In this document: positions 42,179-51,929 of the stretch, one piece after another
Position numbering within the stretch: the stretch's first letter is position 1
How the letters are laid out: the number at the start of each line of letters is the position of its first letter
Source of the DNA: Halobacteriovorax sp. JY17
GTDB lineage: Bacteria; Bdellovibrionota; Bacteriovoracia; Bacteriovoracales; Bacteriovoracaceae
DNA: 64,000 nt
Assembly (NCBI RefSeq): GCF_002753895.1
Contig: NZ_NJER01000001.1
Span: 1,302,910 to 1,366,909 of the forward strand
Direction of reading: 5' to 3'
Made by a program: the position numbers and the translations under genes
Notes under the pieces: generated by a model
The model's input: the letters and a program-made list of their open reading frames with translations, nothing else
What the model was told of the DNA's origin: nothing
Database searches by the model: none

Positions 42179-43994
42179 AAGTGGAATTAAGAAATTTATT
42201 AATTCTGTCCCATGGCGCTTCTTTAAAAGAATTGCCCTATCACAAATTATTCTTACAACAATTATTATTATAGTTACCGCTTTTTCTGCCAGATATTTTT
42301 TAAAGGTCTACATTACGAACCAGTCAGTAAATCAAGTAGTCGAATCTTTAGAGCTTATTAAACACTCTATTACTACTCAAAAGATAGACCCTGTAGCATG
42401 GTGTAAATCACTAAGACTAGATTGGTCTACCAGATACACCCTAATAGATATGAAGGGAAATGTTGTCTGCGATAATTACTTAAACGCAAAGAAGCTAGAT
42501 AATCACCTCTACAGACCAGAAGTTCGAGATGCAATTCAACTAGGTCTTGGAACTTCAAAGAGATTTAGTGAAAGTGCTGATATAGATATGATCTATGGTG
42601 CGATGACTTTTAAAGCTCTTGGAAAGAGCTACATCATTAGGCAAGCTGTCCCTCTTAGACAGGTTGCTCTTGCAATGAAGAAGCTTGATAAATCCATTAT
42701 CATCTTCTTTATTCCACTGCTAGTGCTCACCTCTCTACTTAGTTTATGGACCTCTCTACAAGTCTCATTTCCACTGCGCTCTTTAATTAGAAAGATTTCC
42801 AACTTAGAAAATTTAAAAACAGGTCAAAATAATCTAGACACCGCAATTCCATTAGATGATGAGTGGCACTTTGTCGAAAGAACTCTAGACAGAGCAGAAG
42901 TAGAACTTGCCAACTATATAAAAGAGCTGCAAATAGAAAATAAGAAGTTTTCAATCCTCATGGAAAGTAACTCCGATGCGATTTTGGCCATTGATACGAA
43001 TGAGAATATTCTCTTCATTAATCAGCGTTTCTACAAGAACTTCTTCACTGAGGATAGGACTAGAGAAATTAAAGAAATGAAAGGCCTAAAGCTAGTCGAA
43101 ATTTCAAGAAAGCGAGAAGTACACGAACTTCTACGGGAAGTTTTAAAGGACAAGACCAGTATAAAAGCTAGAAATATTGAAATAGAGATGGCCGGAAGAT
43201 CTGAGAAAGGCTGGTTCGATATTACAACTAGCCCTCTTATTTCCAATGATGGAAAAATTCTGGGTGCAATCTGTAATTTTAGAAATATCTCTCATAAGAA
43301 ACTTGCCGAACAAATGCGTGAAGACTTTGTTACAAATGTCTCTCATGAAGTTAGAACGCCCCTAACGGCAATGAAGGGCTATGTTCAAATTCTTCAAGGA
43401 ATAAAGGATATATCAGACAACGCTATTGTAAAAGAGGCCCTAAGTAAAATTGAGCATAACTCTAATAGACTAGCGATTCTCTTTCAAGAAATCCTAAACT
43501 TATCTCTTATTGAATCTAAACATAAGTTAGAACTGAATAAGACTTCTACAGAGGAATTAACACAGACAGTTCTAATGAATTTGAAACAGGTTCATGCAGA
43601 TAAGAAGCAACTCATAGAGTGTACTTTTAATGCTCAAAATGTCGTCATTGATGCTGGCTTAATTGAACAAGTTCTTACCAATCTCATTGATAATTCCTAT
43701 AAGTATGGAAAGAGTGACGGAAAAATTCTAATAAGATGGGAGGCCCTAGAGAATTCATTTGAATTATACGTTGAAGATGACGGCCCGGGGATTGATCCGA
43801 TTCATCAAAAGAGAGTCTTTGAGCGCTTCTACCGAGTTGATTCAAGTAGATCTAGAAATCTTGGTGGTACCGGTCTAGGATTAAGTATCGTCAAACACAT
43901 TGTTCAAAAACATAAAGGTTCTATCTCTGTTTTCTCCAACGATTTTGGAGGTGTAAGTTTTAAAATAACTATCCCTTTGGGGTCTTTAGGATAA
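42171..43994 (+). CDS. phoR: Phosphate regulon sensor histidine kinase
   Basis: The 607-residue kinase has two membrane helices (about residues 23-43 and 174-195) flanking a periplasmic region, then a HAMP-like linker, a PAS domain (ILAIDTNENILFINQRFYK) and the kinase core. The phosphorylated His392 lies in NVSHEVRTPLTAMKGY; N, G1 and G2 boxes are NLIDNSYKYG, EDDGPGIDP and GGTGLGLSIVKH. The large periplasmic sensor is longer than in E. coli PhoR, as in Gram-positive PhoR-like kinases. Its assignment rests on the operon. Confidence 0.9.
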   Translation: MSESGIKKFINSVPWRFFKRIALSQIILTTIIIIVTAFSARYFLKVYITNQSVNQVVESLELIKHSITTQKIDPVAWCKSLRLDWSTRYTLIDMKGNVVCDNYLNAKKLDNHLYRPEVRDAIQLGLGTSKRFSESADIDMIYGAMTFKALGKSYIIRQAVPLRQVALAMKKLDKSIIIFFIPLLVLTSLLSLWTSLQVSFPLRSLIRKISNLENLKTGQNNLDTAIPLDDEWHFVERTLDRAEVELANYIKELQIENKKFSILMESNSDAILAIDTNENILFINQRFYKNFFTEDRTREIKEMKGLKLVEISRKREVHELLREVLKDKTSIKARNIEIEMAGRSEKGWFDITTSPLISNDGKILGAICNFRNISHKKLAEQMREDFVTNVSHEVRTPLTAMKGYVQILQGIKDISDNAIVKEALSKIEHNSNRLAILFQEILNLSLIESKHKLELNKTSTEELTQTVLMNLKQVHADKKQLIECTFNAQNVVIDAGLIEQVLTNLIDNSYKYGKSDGKILIRWEALENSFELYVEDDGPGIDPIHQKRVFERFYRVDSSRSRNLGGTGLGLSIVKHIVQKHKGSISVFSNDFGGVSFKITIPLGSLG

Positions 43995-44016
43995 GGCCCC
44001 TTGGCTTCATAGATAA

Positions 44017-44403
44017 TTACTCTACTTTGTCGAGATCATTAAAATCATTAAAAAGTCTTCTCTTCTTTTCTAAGTGAACAATTTCCTTATTACTTGATAG
44101 ACAAACTGAATGGAAATTATGAGACATAATCTCTTCTAACTCACTATCTTTAACCGCGAGGTCATCTACTAAAGTAGTAAATGCCCAAAGCCCTTTAAGG
44201 TTAATTTGCTGATTATGTTTTTGGAAAACTAGAGCTGGCATTGAACTAACTTTCTCAAGTTGTGACACCTCAAAGTTTTCCATGAAAATACTAGTCGACG
44301 AGAGATAAAGCTCACAGTTTTGCTCATTATCTTGAACTCTATAAACTTCTCCAAATGATTTCGCACATATACATAGAAATATCAATAATACTAAAGCTCT
44401 CAC
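44017..44403 (-). CDS. Small secreted protein of unknown function
   Basis: I do not recognise this 128-residue protein. It has a signal peptide (VRALVLLIFLCICAKSFG, cleavage near residue 18) followed by YRVQDNEQNCELYLSS. Two cysteines in the mature part could form a disulphide bond. The C terminus is charged. I start at the GTG at 44403, where AAAGGAG is spaced correctly; the ATG at 44433 lacks it and gives a poor signal peptide. It lies downstream of HPF on the same strand, past a structured gap. Confidence 0.6.
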   Translation of the reverse strand: MRALVLLIFLCICAKSFGEVYRVQDNEQNCELYLSSTSIFMENFEVSQLEKVSSMPALVFQKHNQQINLKGLWAFTTLVDDLAVKDSELEEIMSHNFHSVCLSSNKEIVHLEKKRRLFNDFNDLDKVE

Positions 44404-44461
44404 GCTAACTCCTTTTTCTAAGAAATATAGCAATTTTAGAGCTCTATCAGAGTGTTATTGT

Positions 44462-44531
44462 AAAAAAGAAAAGGGCCGTATAGATATTTGACATTAAAGT
44501 CGCCCTCCCAGCGAGAGAGACACTGAGAGGG
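44462..44531 (-). terminator. Structured region with a U-tract between HPF and the next gene
   Basis: On the minus strand a 9-bp hairpin with one mismatch (arms 44523-44531 and 44503-44511) is followed 26 bases on by GGCCC and TTTTCTTTTTT (44462-44472). GGCCC or GCCCT can pair with AGGGC inside the first hairpin, so the structures may compete. It could end the HPF transcript, act as an attenuator, or be part of a small RNA. Confidence 0.45.
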
Positions 44532-44566
44532 AGACAGAGAGTAATGAGCACTCTTAGTACGAAACA

Positions 44567-44581
44567 AGGGTCATTAACCCT
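44567..44581 (-). other. Small hairpin just after the HPF gene
   Basis: AGGGT (44567-44571) and ACCCT (44577-44581) form a 5-bp stem with a 5-base loop; on the minus strand TGTTTC follows. It lies 13 bases after the HPF stop and is at best a weak terminator. Confidence 0.3.
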
Positions 44582-44593
44582 AGGCTATTGAAG

Positions 44594-44899
44594 TTAATGA
44601 AGATTAGGATGTTTCCTATGTAATCTCTGCTCATACTTTATTTTTCTAGGCAAAGAACTCTTCATTTTTCGAAAAACTTTGAGAACAGAAGCGTAGGCAT
44701 TCCCGGCCTTCCCTTCCATTTTGAAGATTTTTCCACTGGCCTTAAATCGAACCACGGCCTTATAAAGACCCCCTTCTCTGGAAATATTCCAATTTATATT
44801 TGAAAACTTTTCCTTATTCTGTGAGAAGTGCTTCATCTTATCTTCAACAAATTCGTTTAAAGAGTTTGACTTGTCTACATGTTGATAACTAACTTGCAT
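44594..44899 (-). CDS. hpf: Hibernation-promoting-factor-like ribosome-associated protein
   Basis: The 101-residue basic protein matches the short HPF/RaiA family. The N-terminal MQVSYQHVDKSNSLNEFVED gives the first strand and helix; VVRFKASGKIFKMEG and NAYASVLKVFRKMKSSLPRK complete the beta-alpha-beta-beta-beta-alpha pattern. Such proteins dimerise or silence 70S ribosomes in stationary phase. A strong GGAGG precedes the ATG. A perfect 6-bp palindrome (44919-44935) lies in the leader. Confidence 0.82.
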   Translation of the reverse strand: MQVSYQHVDKSNSLNEFVEDKMKHFSQNKEKFSNINWNISREGGLYKAVVRFKASGKIFKMEGKAGNAYASVLKVFRKMKSSLPRKIKYEQRLHRKHPNLH

Positions 44900-44918
44900 C
44901 TAAAACCTCCGATGTTTA

Positions 44919-44935
44919 ATAAGTTTATTACTTAT
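44919..44935. promoter_or_regulatory. Palindrome upstream of hpf
   Basis: ATAAGT (44919-44924) and ACTTAT (44930-44935) are perfectly complementary with TTATT between them. The site lies 20 bases before the hpf start and about 10 bases upstream of its ribosome-binding site. Operator or leader hairpin. Confidence 0.35.
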
Positions 44936-45124
44936 CTAAGAATCATATTACTCTCTTCAAACGAAAAGCTGTTTAGATGTAGTCATAATTTTGTAAAGTT
45001 TGAGTAAATTTAGGCCGACTTTTTTGCTTTTTAGTGAAATGACACACCCCTTTCTCTTATATATTTGCAAAAAATTACCAACTTTAAGAGAATATAAGCA
45101 ATGTTTTTATTTTAAGGAGAATTA

Positions 45125-45643
45125 ATGAGAGTTATTGATTATATAGAACAAGGTGGAGTCATTATGTACATACTACTTGCCTTAAATATTGTTGGATTTG
45201 CAATTATGCTTTCAAAATTCTTTATACTTACTAAAGAGTCAAAGAGGTCGAACCAAGTTGCTGCTGAACTTAGTGAGAAAGTAAAAACTACGACTAAAGA
45301 TGGTGATACAAATACTATTATTGAAATCGCAAAACAAGAATTAGCAACTCATATTTCAGGATTAGAGAAAGGTTTAAATACCGTAAAGATCATTGCTTCA
45401 ATATCACCTCTTCTTGGACTACTTGGAACTGTTATCGGAGTTCTCGTGGCCTTTAAAGTCATGTCACAAACGGGACTGAATAACCCTGCTTCTTTTGCAC
45501 AAGGAATATCAATGGCACTTATCACAACTGTTGGTGGTATGATCGTTGCTATCCCTCACTATATTGGACACAACTACCTTATTGGTATGGTTGATCAATT
45601 TGAAACGAGATTAGAGAAAGAATTACTTTCAGACGTTTTATAA
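45125..45643 (+). CDS. exbB: ExbB/TolQ-family proton channel protein
   Basis: The 172-residue protein has three membrane helices. The first is at about residues 12-32; the second and third (SISPLLGLLGTVIGVLVAF and GISMALITTVGGMIVAIPHY) carry the conserved pattern of ExbB/TolQ. It forms a proton-driven motor with the ExbD-like product encoded nine bases downstream. The protein is shorter than E. coli ExbB (244). No tonB or receptor gene is adjacent, so ExbB rather than TolQ is a judgement. AAGGAG precedes the start. Confidence 0.87.
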   Translation: MRVIDYIEQGGVIMYILLALNIVGFAIMLSKFFILTKESKRSNQVAAELSEKVKTTTKDGDTNTIIEIAKQELATHISGLEKGLNTVKIIASISPLLGLLGTVIGVLVAFKVMSQTGLNNPASFAQGISMALITTVGGMIVAIPHYIGHNYLIGMVDQFETRLEKELLSDVL

Positions 45644-45652
45644 GGAGGCTTC

Positions 45653-46042
45653 ATGAAGAAAAGATCTAGAGAAGCGGCTGCTCCCGATATTACTCCAATG
45701 ATTGACGTTGTCTTTCTCCTTCTTATTTTCTTTATGGTTTCGACTGTATTTAAGAAAGATGAAATGGCACTCTTACTTAATCTTCCAAAAACAGAGAAAG
45801 GTGAAAGTGCTCAAAGAGAGCAAAAGACAATTTATATCGAGCTTTCAAAAACAGAGATTGCTTATAATGGGACAAAGACAACCTTAGAGTCTTTAGAGGA
45901 TACTTTAAAAGGAGTTACCAAAAAGACTATGCCAATTGATCTTAGGATTGATAAAGACGTTAAATACGACCGTGTAGTCCTTCTCATTGGGAAACTTAAG
46001 AAGTACGAACTCACCAATGTTTCACTTATTACAGATGAGTAA
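45653..46042 (+). CDS. exbD: ExbD/TolR-family protein
   Basis: The 129-residue protein has a basic N terminus, then [19 protein letters not shown] near residues 11-29, the single membrane helix with the proton-carrying Asp of ExbD/TolR. The C-terminal periplasmic domain ([21 protein letters not shown]) matches the family. It pairs with ExbB upstream. A GGAGG ribosome-binding site precedes the ATG. The last 14 bases overlap the convergent glycosyltransferase gene. Confidence 0.9.
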   Translation: MKKRSREAAAPDITPMIDVVFLLLIFFMVSTVFKKDEMALLLNLPKTEKGESAQREQKTIYIELSKTEIAYNGTKTTLESLEDTLKGVTKKTMPIDLRIDKDVKYDRVVLLIGKLKKYELTNVSLITDE

Positions 46043-47165
46043 GATAGAGATTCATTAAATCGTTAGAAGTATTTCTCCAATCAAATTTTTGAACAAATTC
46101 ATGGCCCTTTTGGGCCATTTCTCTTTGTAAATTCTCATCCTTTAAAATTTCAAGCATTGCATTTGATATTTCCTTAACAGAATAAGGATCCACATACCTA
46201 GTTGCTGGGCCACCAGACTCAGGAAAACATCCTCCCACACTTGTAATAACAGGAGTCTTTGAAAAGAGCGCCTCTATAATTGGTATTCCAAAACCTTCAT
46301 AGAAAGATGGGAAGACAAAGAGTTTTGCTAATTGAAAAATAGCAGGAATATCATCATTTATGACATCATCTAAAATTCTTATTCTCTTATTCAATTTATT
46401 TTCGTTAATATAATTAATTACATCACTTTTATACTTCTTGCCTCTACCTATAAGAATAAGATCTTCATCAATCTCTTTATAAATTTCTTTAAAAGCCTTA
46501 ACTATCCCAAGGGTATTCTTATTCTCTTCCATTGTAGCTATATGAAAAATAAAAGGCTTTTCTAAAGAGTACTTCTCACTCACTTTACCTAGCTCTACAT
46601 CTGACTTATCGTGATAGAAGTCAGGAGAGCAGCTCTGATAAATCACATGGATTTTTTCTTCAGGAACTTTTAAGTACTCAACAATATCAGCTTGGGTTTG
46701 CTCACAGATAGCAATTACGATGTCACTTACCTTACAGCTATACATAAATTTTCGGTGGTATATTTGCCTATCTACAAAGGAAAAGAATTGCGGAAATTTT
46801 AAGTAAAGTAAGTCGTGAATCGTTACAACTTTTAAAGTATTTAACTGGCTAATTCCTGGCGGTAATTCATGACTTAATCCATGGTAAACGTCGAGGTGCT
46901 TATTTTCGAGTTCGCTTTTTAAGAGAAGACTTCTCCAAATACTTGGGAAGTTCTTTGAGATTAACCCTTGGGGAGAGATAATTTCGCAACTTGAGCTTAG
47001 ATCTTTCGACCAATTAATGAGTTCTTGATTCTTGGCTTCAGGAGAAAAGAGAAGGTATTCATTCTCTTTATAATACTCATCTAAACTCTTAATGAGAGTA
47101 CGACTATAATTTCCGAGTCCTCTTAAATTATGGAGAGCTCTCTTCCCATCAAAACCTATTTTCAT
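46029..47165 (-). CDS. GT4-family glycosyltransferase
   Basis: The 378-residue protein has the two Rossmann-like halves of GT-B enzymes. The N-terminal half has [20 protein letters not shown]; the C-terminal half has [27 protein letters not shown], and the [17 protein letters not shown] donor-binding motif with the conserved Glu pair near residues 288-296. It should transfer a sugar from an NDP-sugar onto a surface polysaccharide or glycan; the acceptor is unknown. It stands alone, 32 bases downstream of the mltD-like gene on the same strand. Confidence 0.88.
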   Translation of the reverse strand: MKIGFDGKRALHNLRGLGNYSRTLIKSLDEYYKENEYLLFSPEAKNQELINWSKDLSSSCEIISPQGLISKNFPSIWRSLLLKSELENKHLDVYHGLSHELPPGISQLNTLKVVTIHDLLYLKFPQFFSFVDRQIYHRKFMYSCKVSDIVIAICEQTQADIVEYLKVPEEKIHVIYQSCSPDFYHDKSDVELGKVSEKYSLEKPFIFHIATMEENKNTLGIVKAFKEIYKEIDEDLILIGRGKKYKSDVINYINENKLNKRIRILDDVINDDIPAIFQLAKLFVFPSFYEGFGIPIIEALFSKTPVITSVGGCFPESGGPATRYVDPYSVKEISNAMLEILKDENLQREMAQKGHEFVQKFDWRNTSNDLMNLYLTHL

Positions 47166-47197
47166 TCAGCTATTCTAACTTAGAAAGTTCCGGTTGC

Positions 47198-48589
47198 CTA
47201 GCTTTCACTAGGAATGATTAGACTCTGCCCTTTATAAATTCGATGACCTCTAAGATTATTTGCGACAACAATTCTCTTTATAGAAGTATTAAATTTTCTA
47301 GCAATTTCTGTTAGATTATCCCCTCTTCTAACTTTATAACGACTCACATTAATAGGGATTGAAAGACGTTGCCCAATCATAATCTTGCTCGACCTTAATT
47401 TATTTACTCTCTTAATTTTCTTTACAGGTAGCCCAAATTTTCTAGAGATTTCAATTAAGTTATCCCCTCTCTTAACTTTATAGACAGAACTTACACTGCG
47501 ACTAACAGACTGAGTAACACTTCGACTTGCAACTGTTGGTTTTCTCGCAAAACTTAAATTTGCAAATCGTCCTTCATACCCTTTTGGCAAAAGTAATTTA
47601 AAAGGACTTCTTCTAGTTACAGCTACCCAATCATTTTTTACTTCTGGATTTAATATTCTCATTTTACTAAGACTAATATTTAAAGATTTAGAGACCTTTG
47701 AAATTGAAAATGATTTTCTTGCTTCAACTTCATCAACATTTAAGTAGACAGAAGAGTCCACACTCTTTGTTTTAAGTCCGTACTTTTTACGGTTTTCATA
47801 CAAATACTTAGCCGCTGCAACTTTTGGAACATAATTAATTGTTTCTCTTGGAATTAACTTCTTCTTTACAAGTTCTCTATAATCTCTTGTATTACCTCTT
47901 CTGATTGCGTTAATGATTCTATATTCTCCGGCATTATAAGCGCAGAGAGCTAATTCCCAACTTCCAAATATATTATAGAGGTCTTTAAAGTAATTAGCTG
48001 CTGCATGTGAAGCTTTGTAGATATTTCTTCTCTCATCTAAATATCGATCAATTTTTAATCCATACCTCTTCCCTGTTCCCTTAATAAATTGCCAAGGACC
48101 AACAGCAGATGCATGAGATCTGATATGCGTATTATAACCAGACTCTATTAAACCTACATAGAATAGATCTGCAGGTAGCTTATGTTCCTCTAAAACACTT
48201 TTAACGATCTCTTCAAATTTAACACCATTACTCATATGCCTTTGGAAACGTGCCTTCTCTCTTTTTGAAAAGTATTTTTTCCAAAATTTATAGTGCTTCT
48301 CTTTATATCTAAGATTAAGAGCATCTTTATCTCTTGTTTGGACCGTCGCTGGAAATATTTTTTCTAGAAATGATTTCTTCTCTTCAATTGGGTCAGTTGT
48401 CTGCACAACTTTGACCTCTTCCTCTTTTCTACTAGGTGTTGTATCAATCTTCACACTCTCGTAAGTCTTATTAGAAGTCAGAGCTGCAATACTCTTTGGA
48501 GAACTATTCTTCTTCCTCCCCATCAGAGGACCGATGTGAGAACAGCTAGAAGTAATAAGAAGTAGGAGTAAAATGCTCAGTTTTTTCAC
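47198..48589 (-). CDS. mltD: Membrane-bound lytic murein transglycosylase with two LysM domains
   Basis: The 463-residue lipoprotein (lipobox ITSSC) has an SLT domain at about residues 120-260, with the catalytic Glu in GLIESGYNTH and the AVGPWQFIKGTGKRYGL and CAYNAGEYRII motifs. Two LysM domains (YKVKRGDNLIEISRKFGLP and YKVRRGDNLTEIARKF) at the C terminus bind peptidoglycan. MltD-type enzymes cut the glycan strand to 1,6-anhydro-MurNAc ends. E. coli MltD (452) has the same layout. Confidence 0.93.
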   Translation of the reverse strand: MKKLSILLLLLITSSCSHIGPLMGRKKNSSPKSIAALTSNKTYESVKIDTTPSRKEEEVKVVQTTDPIEEKKSFLEKIFPATVQTRDKDALNLRYKEKHYKFWKKYFSKREKARFQRHMSNGVKFEEIVKSVLEEHKLPADLFYVGLIESGYNTHIRSHASAVGPWQFIKGTGKRYGLKIDRYLDERRNIYKASHAAANYFKDLYNIFGSWELALCAYNAGEYRIINAIRRGNTRDYRELVKKKLIPRETINYVPKVAAAKYLYENRKKYGLKTKSVDSSVYLNVDEVEARKSFSISKVSKSLNISLSKMRILNPEVKNDWVAVTRRSPFKLLLPKGYEGRFANLSFARKPTVASRSVTQSVSRSVSSVYKVKRGDNLIEISRKFGLPVKKIKRVNKLRSSKIMIGQRLSIPINVSRYKVRRGDNLTEIARKFNTSIKRIVVANNLRGHRIYKGQSLIIPSES

Positions 48590-48670
48590 GATAACAGATC
48601 CTTGAAATATTGAAGAGTATTACCATTCTACATAAGGATCTAAAAAAATTAAACGCGGAAAGAATTTTGG

Positions 48671-49456
48671 TTAAAAACCTGGATTGATTTTTATAAGAAA
48701 ATCAAATTTTGTTTTCAGTCTTAAATTTGCTTTTGGAACGGCATCGACCTTAAGCCTTATGTCGATTGAAAAAGTTCTGTTATTCTTTAATATTTCCTTC
48801 ACTCTTCCATTGTCAATTTGCATTTTAAAACATTTAAAATCGCAATCATCTTCAATTTTAGAGTCTCTCTGATAGCTAAATAAAATAGCTGACTGCTTTC
48901 CATCGTACACGGGGTTTGGAGTCTCTGTATCAGTATATACAGGCTTAACGGAAGCAATTGAAGCTGGTAATTGGTTTACAATTAAATAAACATCAAGTGA
49001 TTGAACAAAGCTCAAATCAACAGCAGTACTTGTTGTTTCTGTAACTTTACCATCGGCCTTAACCCCGTCAACAACGACTTCAGAGGTATCTACTAACCTA
49101 ACCTCTGCGCCAGTGAATTCAATTTCTTTTAAAATATCAAAGTCAATATCATCAAGCTCTGGAAACTCATAAGTCATAGCATCGAGCTGAATATAAGAAC
49201 CATTTCCTTCTTGAAGTTCGATATCCGCGAAGCTTGCAATTAAGCGCTGTAGAATATCTCCTACATCTCCGCCAATTCCGCGAACTTCTCCCCCAAAAGC
49301 ATCTACATTGATATCATCGACATCATACGAAAGCTCAACAGCATTATCTTCTAATTGAGACTCAAGAGTCTCAATCCCAAATGCGGGAGTAATCTTCTCT
49401 TTTGAGCAGCTAATGCTAACTAAGATAATAAGTAGAATGAGTCCTATATTTTTCAT
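48671..49456 (-). CDS. Acidic lipoprotein of unknown function
   Basis: I do not recognise this 261-residue protein. It starts with a lipobox (VSISC, Cys17). The rest is rich in Asp, Val and Ile with a beta-strand pattern, and a CDFKC pair near residue 210 may form a disulphide bond. It resembles small beta-sandwich lipoproteins found in Bdellovibrio-type genomes, but no family can be named. It is transcribed alone, 81 bases before the mltD-like gene on the same strand. Confidence 0.6.
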   Translation of the reverse strand: MKNIGLILLIILVSISCSKEKITPAFGIETLESQLEDNAVELSYDVDDINVDAFGGEVRGIGGDVGDILQRLIASFADIELQEGNGSYIQLDAMTYEFPELDDIDFDILKEIEFTGAEVRLVDTSEVVVDGVKADGKVTETTSTAVDLSFVQSLDVYLIVNQLPASIASVKPVYTDTETPNPVYDGKQSAILFSYQRDSKIEDDCDFKCFKMQIDNGRVKEILKNNRTFSIDIRLKVDAVPKANLRLKTKFDFLIKINPGF

Positions 49457-49622
49457 AAATCTCCATCTTGAATGCTATGCGTTATACCTCTTCTGAAAAA
49501 TATTATCAAGATTTATGAATAAATTTCATTCATGAAAAATATCAATAAAAATAGTAACTTAACAGTCTTATACTTTTTTCACAGTCACTATTATTTAAAT
49601 GAAATTAGACTACAATAACACC

Positions 49623-50867
49623 ATGCAACAAACCATAAGAACGACAATTATAGCCACTGCTCTCTCCTTTTCAATTGGAAACGCAATTGGCGCAAGCTAC
49701 GACACCCTTCCAAAAGGAGTTAGGCTCGGTGGTTATCGCCATGTTCTTACTGATGGTATTAATTCAGACTACGGCTCTAGTACAACTGAAAGTAAATACG
49801 CTTTAAGAGAAAGTCTCGATGCGAAGAACCTTGAATCTATAAATGAGGCCACTAAAGAATATTTCAAACAATTAAAAAGCATTAATTCTGCGGCCTATGA
49901 CGACTTCACTTTTGGTGAGTACTCTGCCGATGCTGAAGGAAGAGTTTCAGTAAATGGATTTGGTCTCGGCTGGGGTATTACTAATAAACTAACGGCTTAC
50001 TTCTCTGTTCCTATATACAATGCAAATGTAAAATTAAATATTTCAAGAACAAAAGGTAATAATCATCAAGCGACTATCAATCAGCTTAATCAAAATGGAA
50101 CTTTAACTGCTGAACAAAAAGTTGTTAGAGATATCACTGCTCAGCTTCCAGATGCTAAAGAAGAGTTACTTCAATCAATCATTGTTAATTACTATCAATA
50201 TAAGCCAATTGGAAACTGGGAGGCACAAGGCCTTGGAGACACAGAAATTGGTGTTATTTACAAAGTTTTAGAAAAAGAAACTTATGGAGCAGCCATTGCC
50301 GGTGGTCTTGTTCTACCAACAGGTAGAGTTGATGATCCTGATATTCTTCAAGATATTTCATTTGGAGACGGACAATCGGATATTTTTGCAGAGGCCTTCC
50401 TAGGAAAGAGTTTTTTCAAGAGAAAGTTAGATCTAGATTTAAACTTTCGCTACACTTATCAAATGTCTAGCGAGAAGAGACTTAGAGTCCCTGAGAGTTA
50501 TGACTTTCCCCTGTCTAGAAAAACTGATAATTTCTCAGAAAAACTTGGAAATAAAATTAATATTTCATTTGGGCCAACTTATCATATTACACATTGGGCA
50601 TCTGTATCTGCAACTTACGGGGTAGAAAATCAAGGTGTCTCAAAGTATGAGTCAAAGAACACGGAAGCAAATCAAATCTTGGCCCATAATACAAATAGTG
50701 AATCACACAATATTCGAGTCGCAGCAAATTTCAGTACAGTCTCACTCTATCAAATGCAGAAATTTGTTATGCCACTATCTGTATCTCTAAGAGCACAGAA
50801 AAAGATTGCAGGAAGAAATACTCCGAAACATTCGCAGTATGAATTAGACTTTAAATTCTTCTTCTAA
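49623..50867 (+). CDS. Predicted outer-membrane beta-barrel protein
   Basis: The protein of 414 residues has a signal peptide (cleavage near GNAIG or A, about residue 23). The mature part alternates hydrophobic and polar residues and ends in LDFKFFF, a typical barrel sorting signal with a terminal Phe. GLGWGITNKLTAYFSVP and the LGDTEIGVIYKVL segment resemble the MetA-pathway-type (phenol degradation) transporter-like barrels. The substrate is unknown. The ATG at 49599 adds eight residues; a TATTAT at 49589-49594 would put the transcript start just inside it, so I prefer 49623. No Shine-Dalgarno sequence is visible for either. Confidence 0.72.
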   Translation: MQQTIRTTIIATALSFSIGNAIGASYDTLPKGVRLGGYRHVLTDGINSDYGSSTTESKYALRESLDAKNLESINEATKEYFKQLKSINSAAYDDFTFGEYSADAEGRVSVNGFGLGWGITNKLTAYFSVPIYNANVKLNISRTKGNNHQATINQLNQNGTLTAEQKVVRDITAQLPDAKEELLQSIIVNYYQYKPIGNWEAQGLGDTEIGVIYKVLEKETYGAAIAGGLVLPTGRVDDPDILQDISFGDGQSDIFAEAFLGKSFFKRKLDLDLNFRYTYQMSSEKRLRVPESYDFPLSRKTDNFSEKLGNKINISFGPTYHITHWASVSATYGVENQGVSKYESKNTEANQILAHNTNSESHNIRVAANFSTVSLYQMQKFVMPLSVSLRAQKKIAGRNTPKHSQYELDFKFFF

Positions 50868-51865
50868 TGTAAGTGAGACAGAAAAATAAGTCCTGAGTCT
50901 TCGTAGAGATAATTATATGGATCTTTCTCTAGCAATAGAAAACCATCTAAGTCTAAGTAGTCCACTCCATAAGCAATATTCATGGCAGAGTTTATCCCTA
51001 GAGAAGTTTCAACCATACAACCAACCATTGTTTTCATTCCCAGCTCTCTAGCCGCTCGCAACTGATTAAGAGCTTTGAAGTAACTTCCTGATTTCATCAA
51101 TTTTATATTTACACCATGGAATTGATTAGCAAGATCTCGATTCACTTCACCATTAGTAATAGATTCATCAGCAATAATTTCAACAGGACTAATAGGTTTT
51201 AGTTTTAAATATTCCTCATGAGAGCTGCTTGTGAAAGGCTGTTCTAAGAATTCAATATTAAATTTCTTAAGCGGCCCCGTTAGGAGGTTCATTACTTCAT
51301 CTGGATTACTCCATCCTTCGTTAGCATCAATTCGAAGAGGACCGTCGTAATTCTTTTGAACTTCCTTTAAGAAATCAATATCGTTCTCTCCCCCAACCTT
51401 AAGCTTAAGAGCACTAAATCTTGTGAGCTTATTTGAACTAATGAAGTCTGCAACTTTTCCAGGGTCCATTATTGGAATAGAGAAAGATGTTCTAACTTTT
51501 GACAATGAATTGGCTCCAATTATTTGAGTCACGGACATTTCTGCAATGTGGGCCATATTGTGAATAAATGCAGACTCGATTCCAAACCTTAGTGAACTTG
51601 AAATATCTACCTTTTTAAATATTGGTTCAAGATCAGCGAGAGTTGAAATAGCATTAGGACAGATAGTTACAAACTTTTTAAATTCTTCTTTAATTGATTC
51701 GAGAGTTTCTCCATATCTAGAATTAAAGGCCACCTCTCCAAGACCTAGAACACTATTACTATTATACTCAACTATTAAGTTCTTCTTAACATCACAAGAG
51801 TTTCTCGAAATTGTCCAAGAAAAACGTAGAGGTAACTCAATTTCTTTAATTTTCCAAATACTCAT
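50864..51865 (-). CDS. L-Ala-D/L-Glu (dipeptide) epimerase, enolase superfamily
   Basis: The 333-residue protein has the muconate-lactonising-type enolase fold. LKLKVGG supplies the KxK acid-base pair near residue 153, RIDANEGW, LEQPF and ADES supply the three metal ligands (Asp, Glu, Asp), and NIKLMKSG the second catalytic Lys near residue 255. GCMVETSLG and DLDG are typical of dipeptide epimerases. The usual reaction turns L-Ala-D-Glu from murein into L-Ala-L-Glu. It fits with DppABCDF and the murein enzymes nearby. Its stop overlaps the convergent barrel gene. Confidence 0.82.
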   Translation of the reverse strand: MSIWKIKEIELPLRFSWTISRNSCDVKKNLIVEYNSNSVLGLGEVAFNSRYGETLESIKEEFKKFVTICPNAISTLADLEPIFKKVDISSSLRFGIESAFIHNMAHIAEMSVTQIIGANSLSKVRTSFSIPIMDPGKVADFISSNKLTRFSALKLKVGGENDIDFLKEVQKNYDGPLRIDANEGWSNPDEVMNLLTGPLKKFNIEFLEQPFTSSSHEEYLKLKPISPVEIIADESITNGEVNRDLANQFHGVNIKLMKSGSYFKALNQLRAARELGMKTMVGCMVETSLGINSAMNIAYGVDYLDLDGFLLLEKDPYNYLYEDSGLIFLSHLH

Positions 51866-51929
51866 AATGACAACTTTCCACTCTCAACTTAATATAGATA
51901 GTAATATTACTATTATCCCCTGTTTTACT

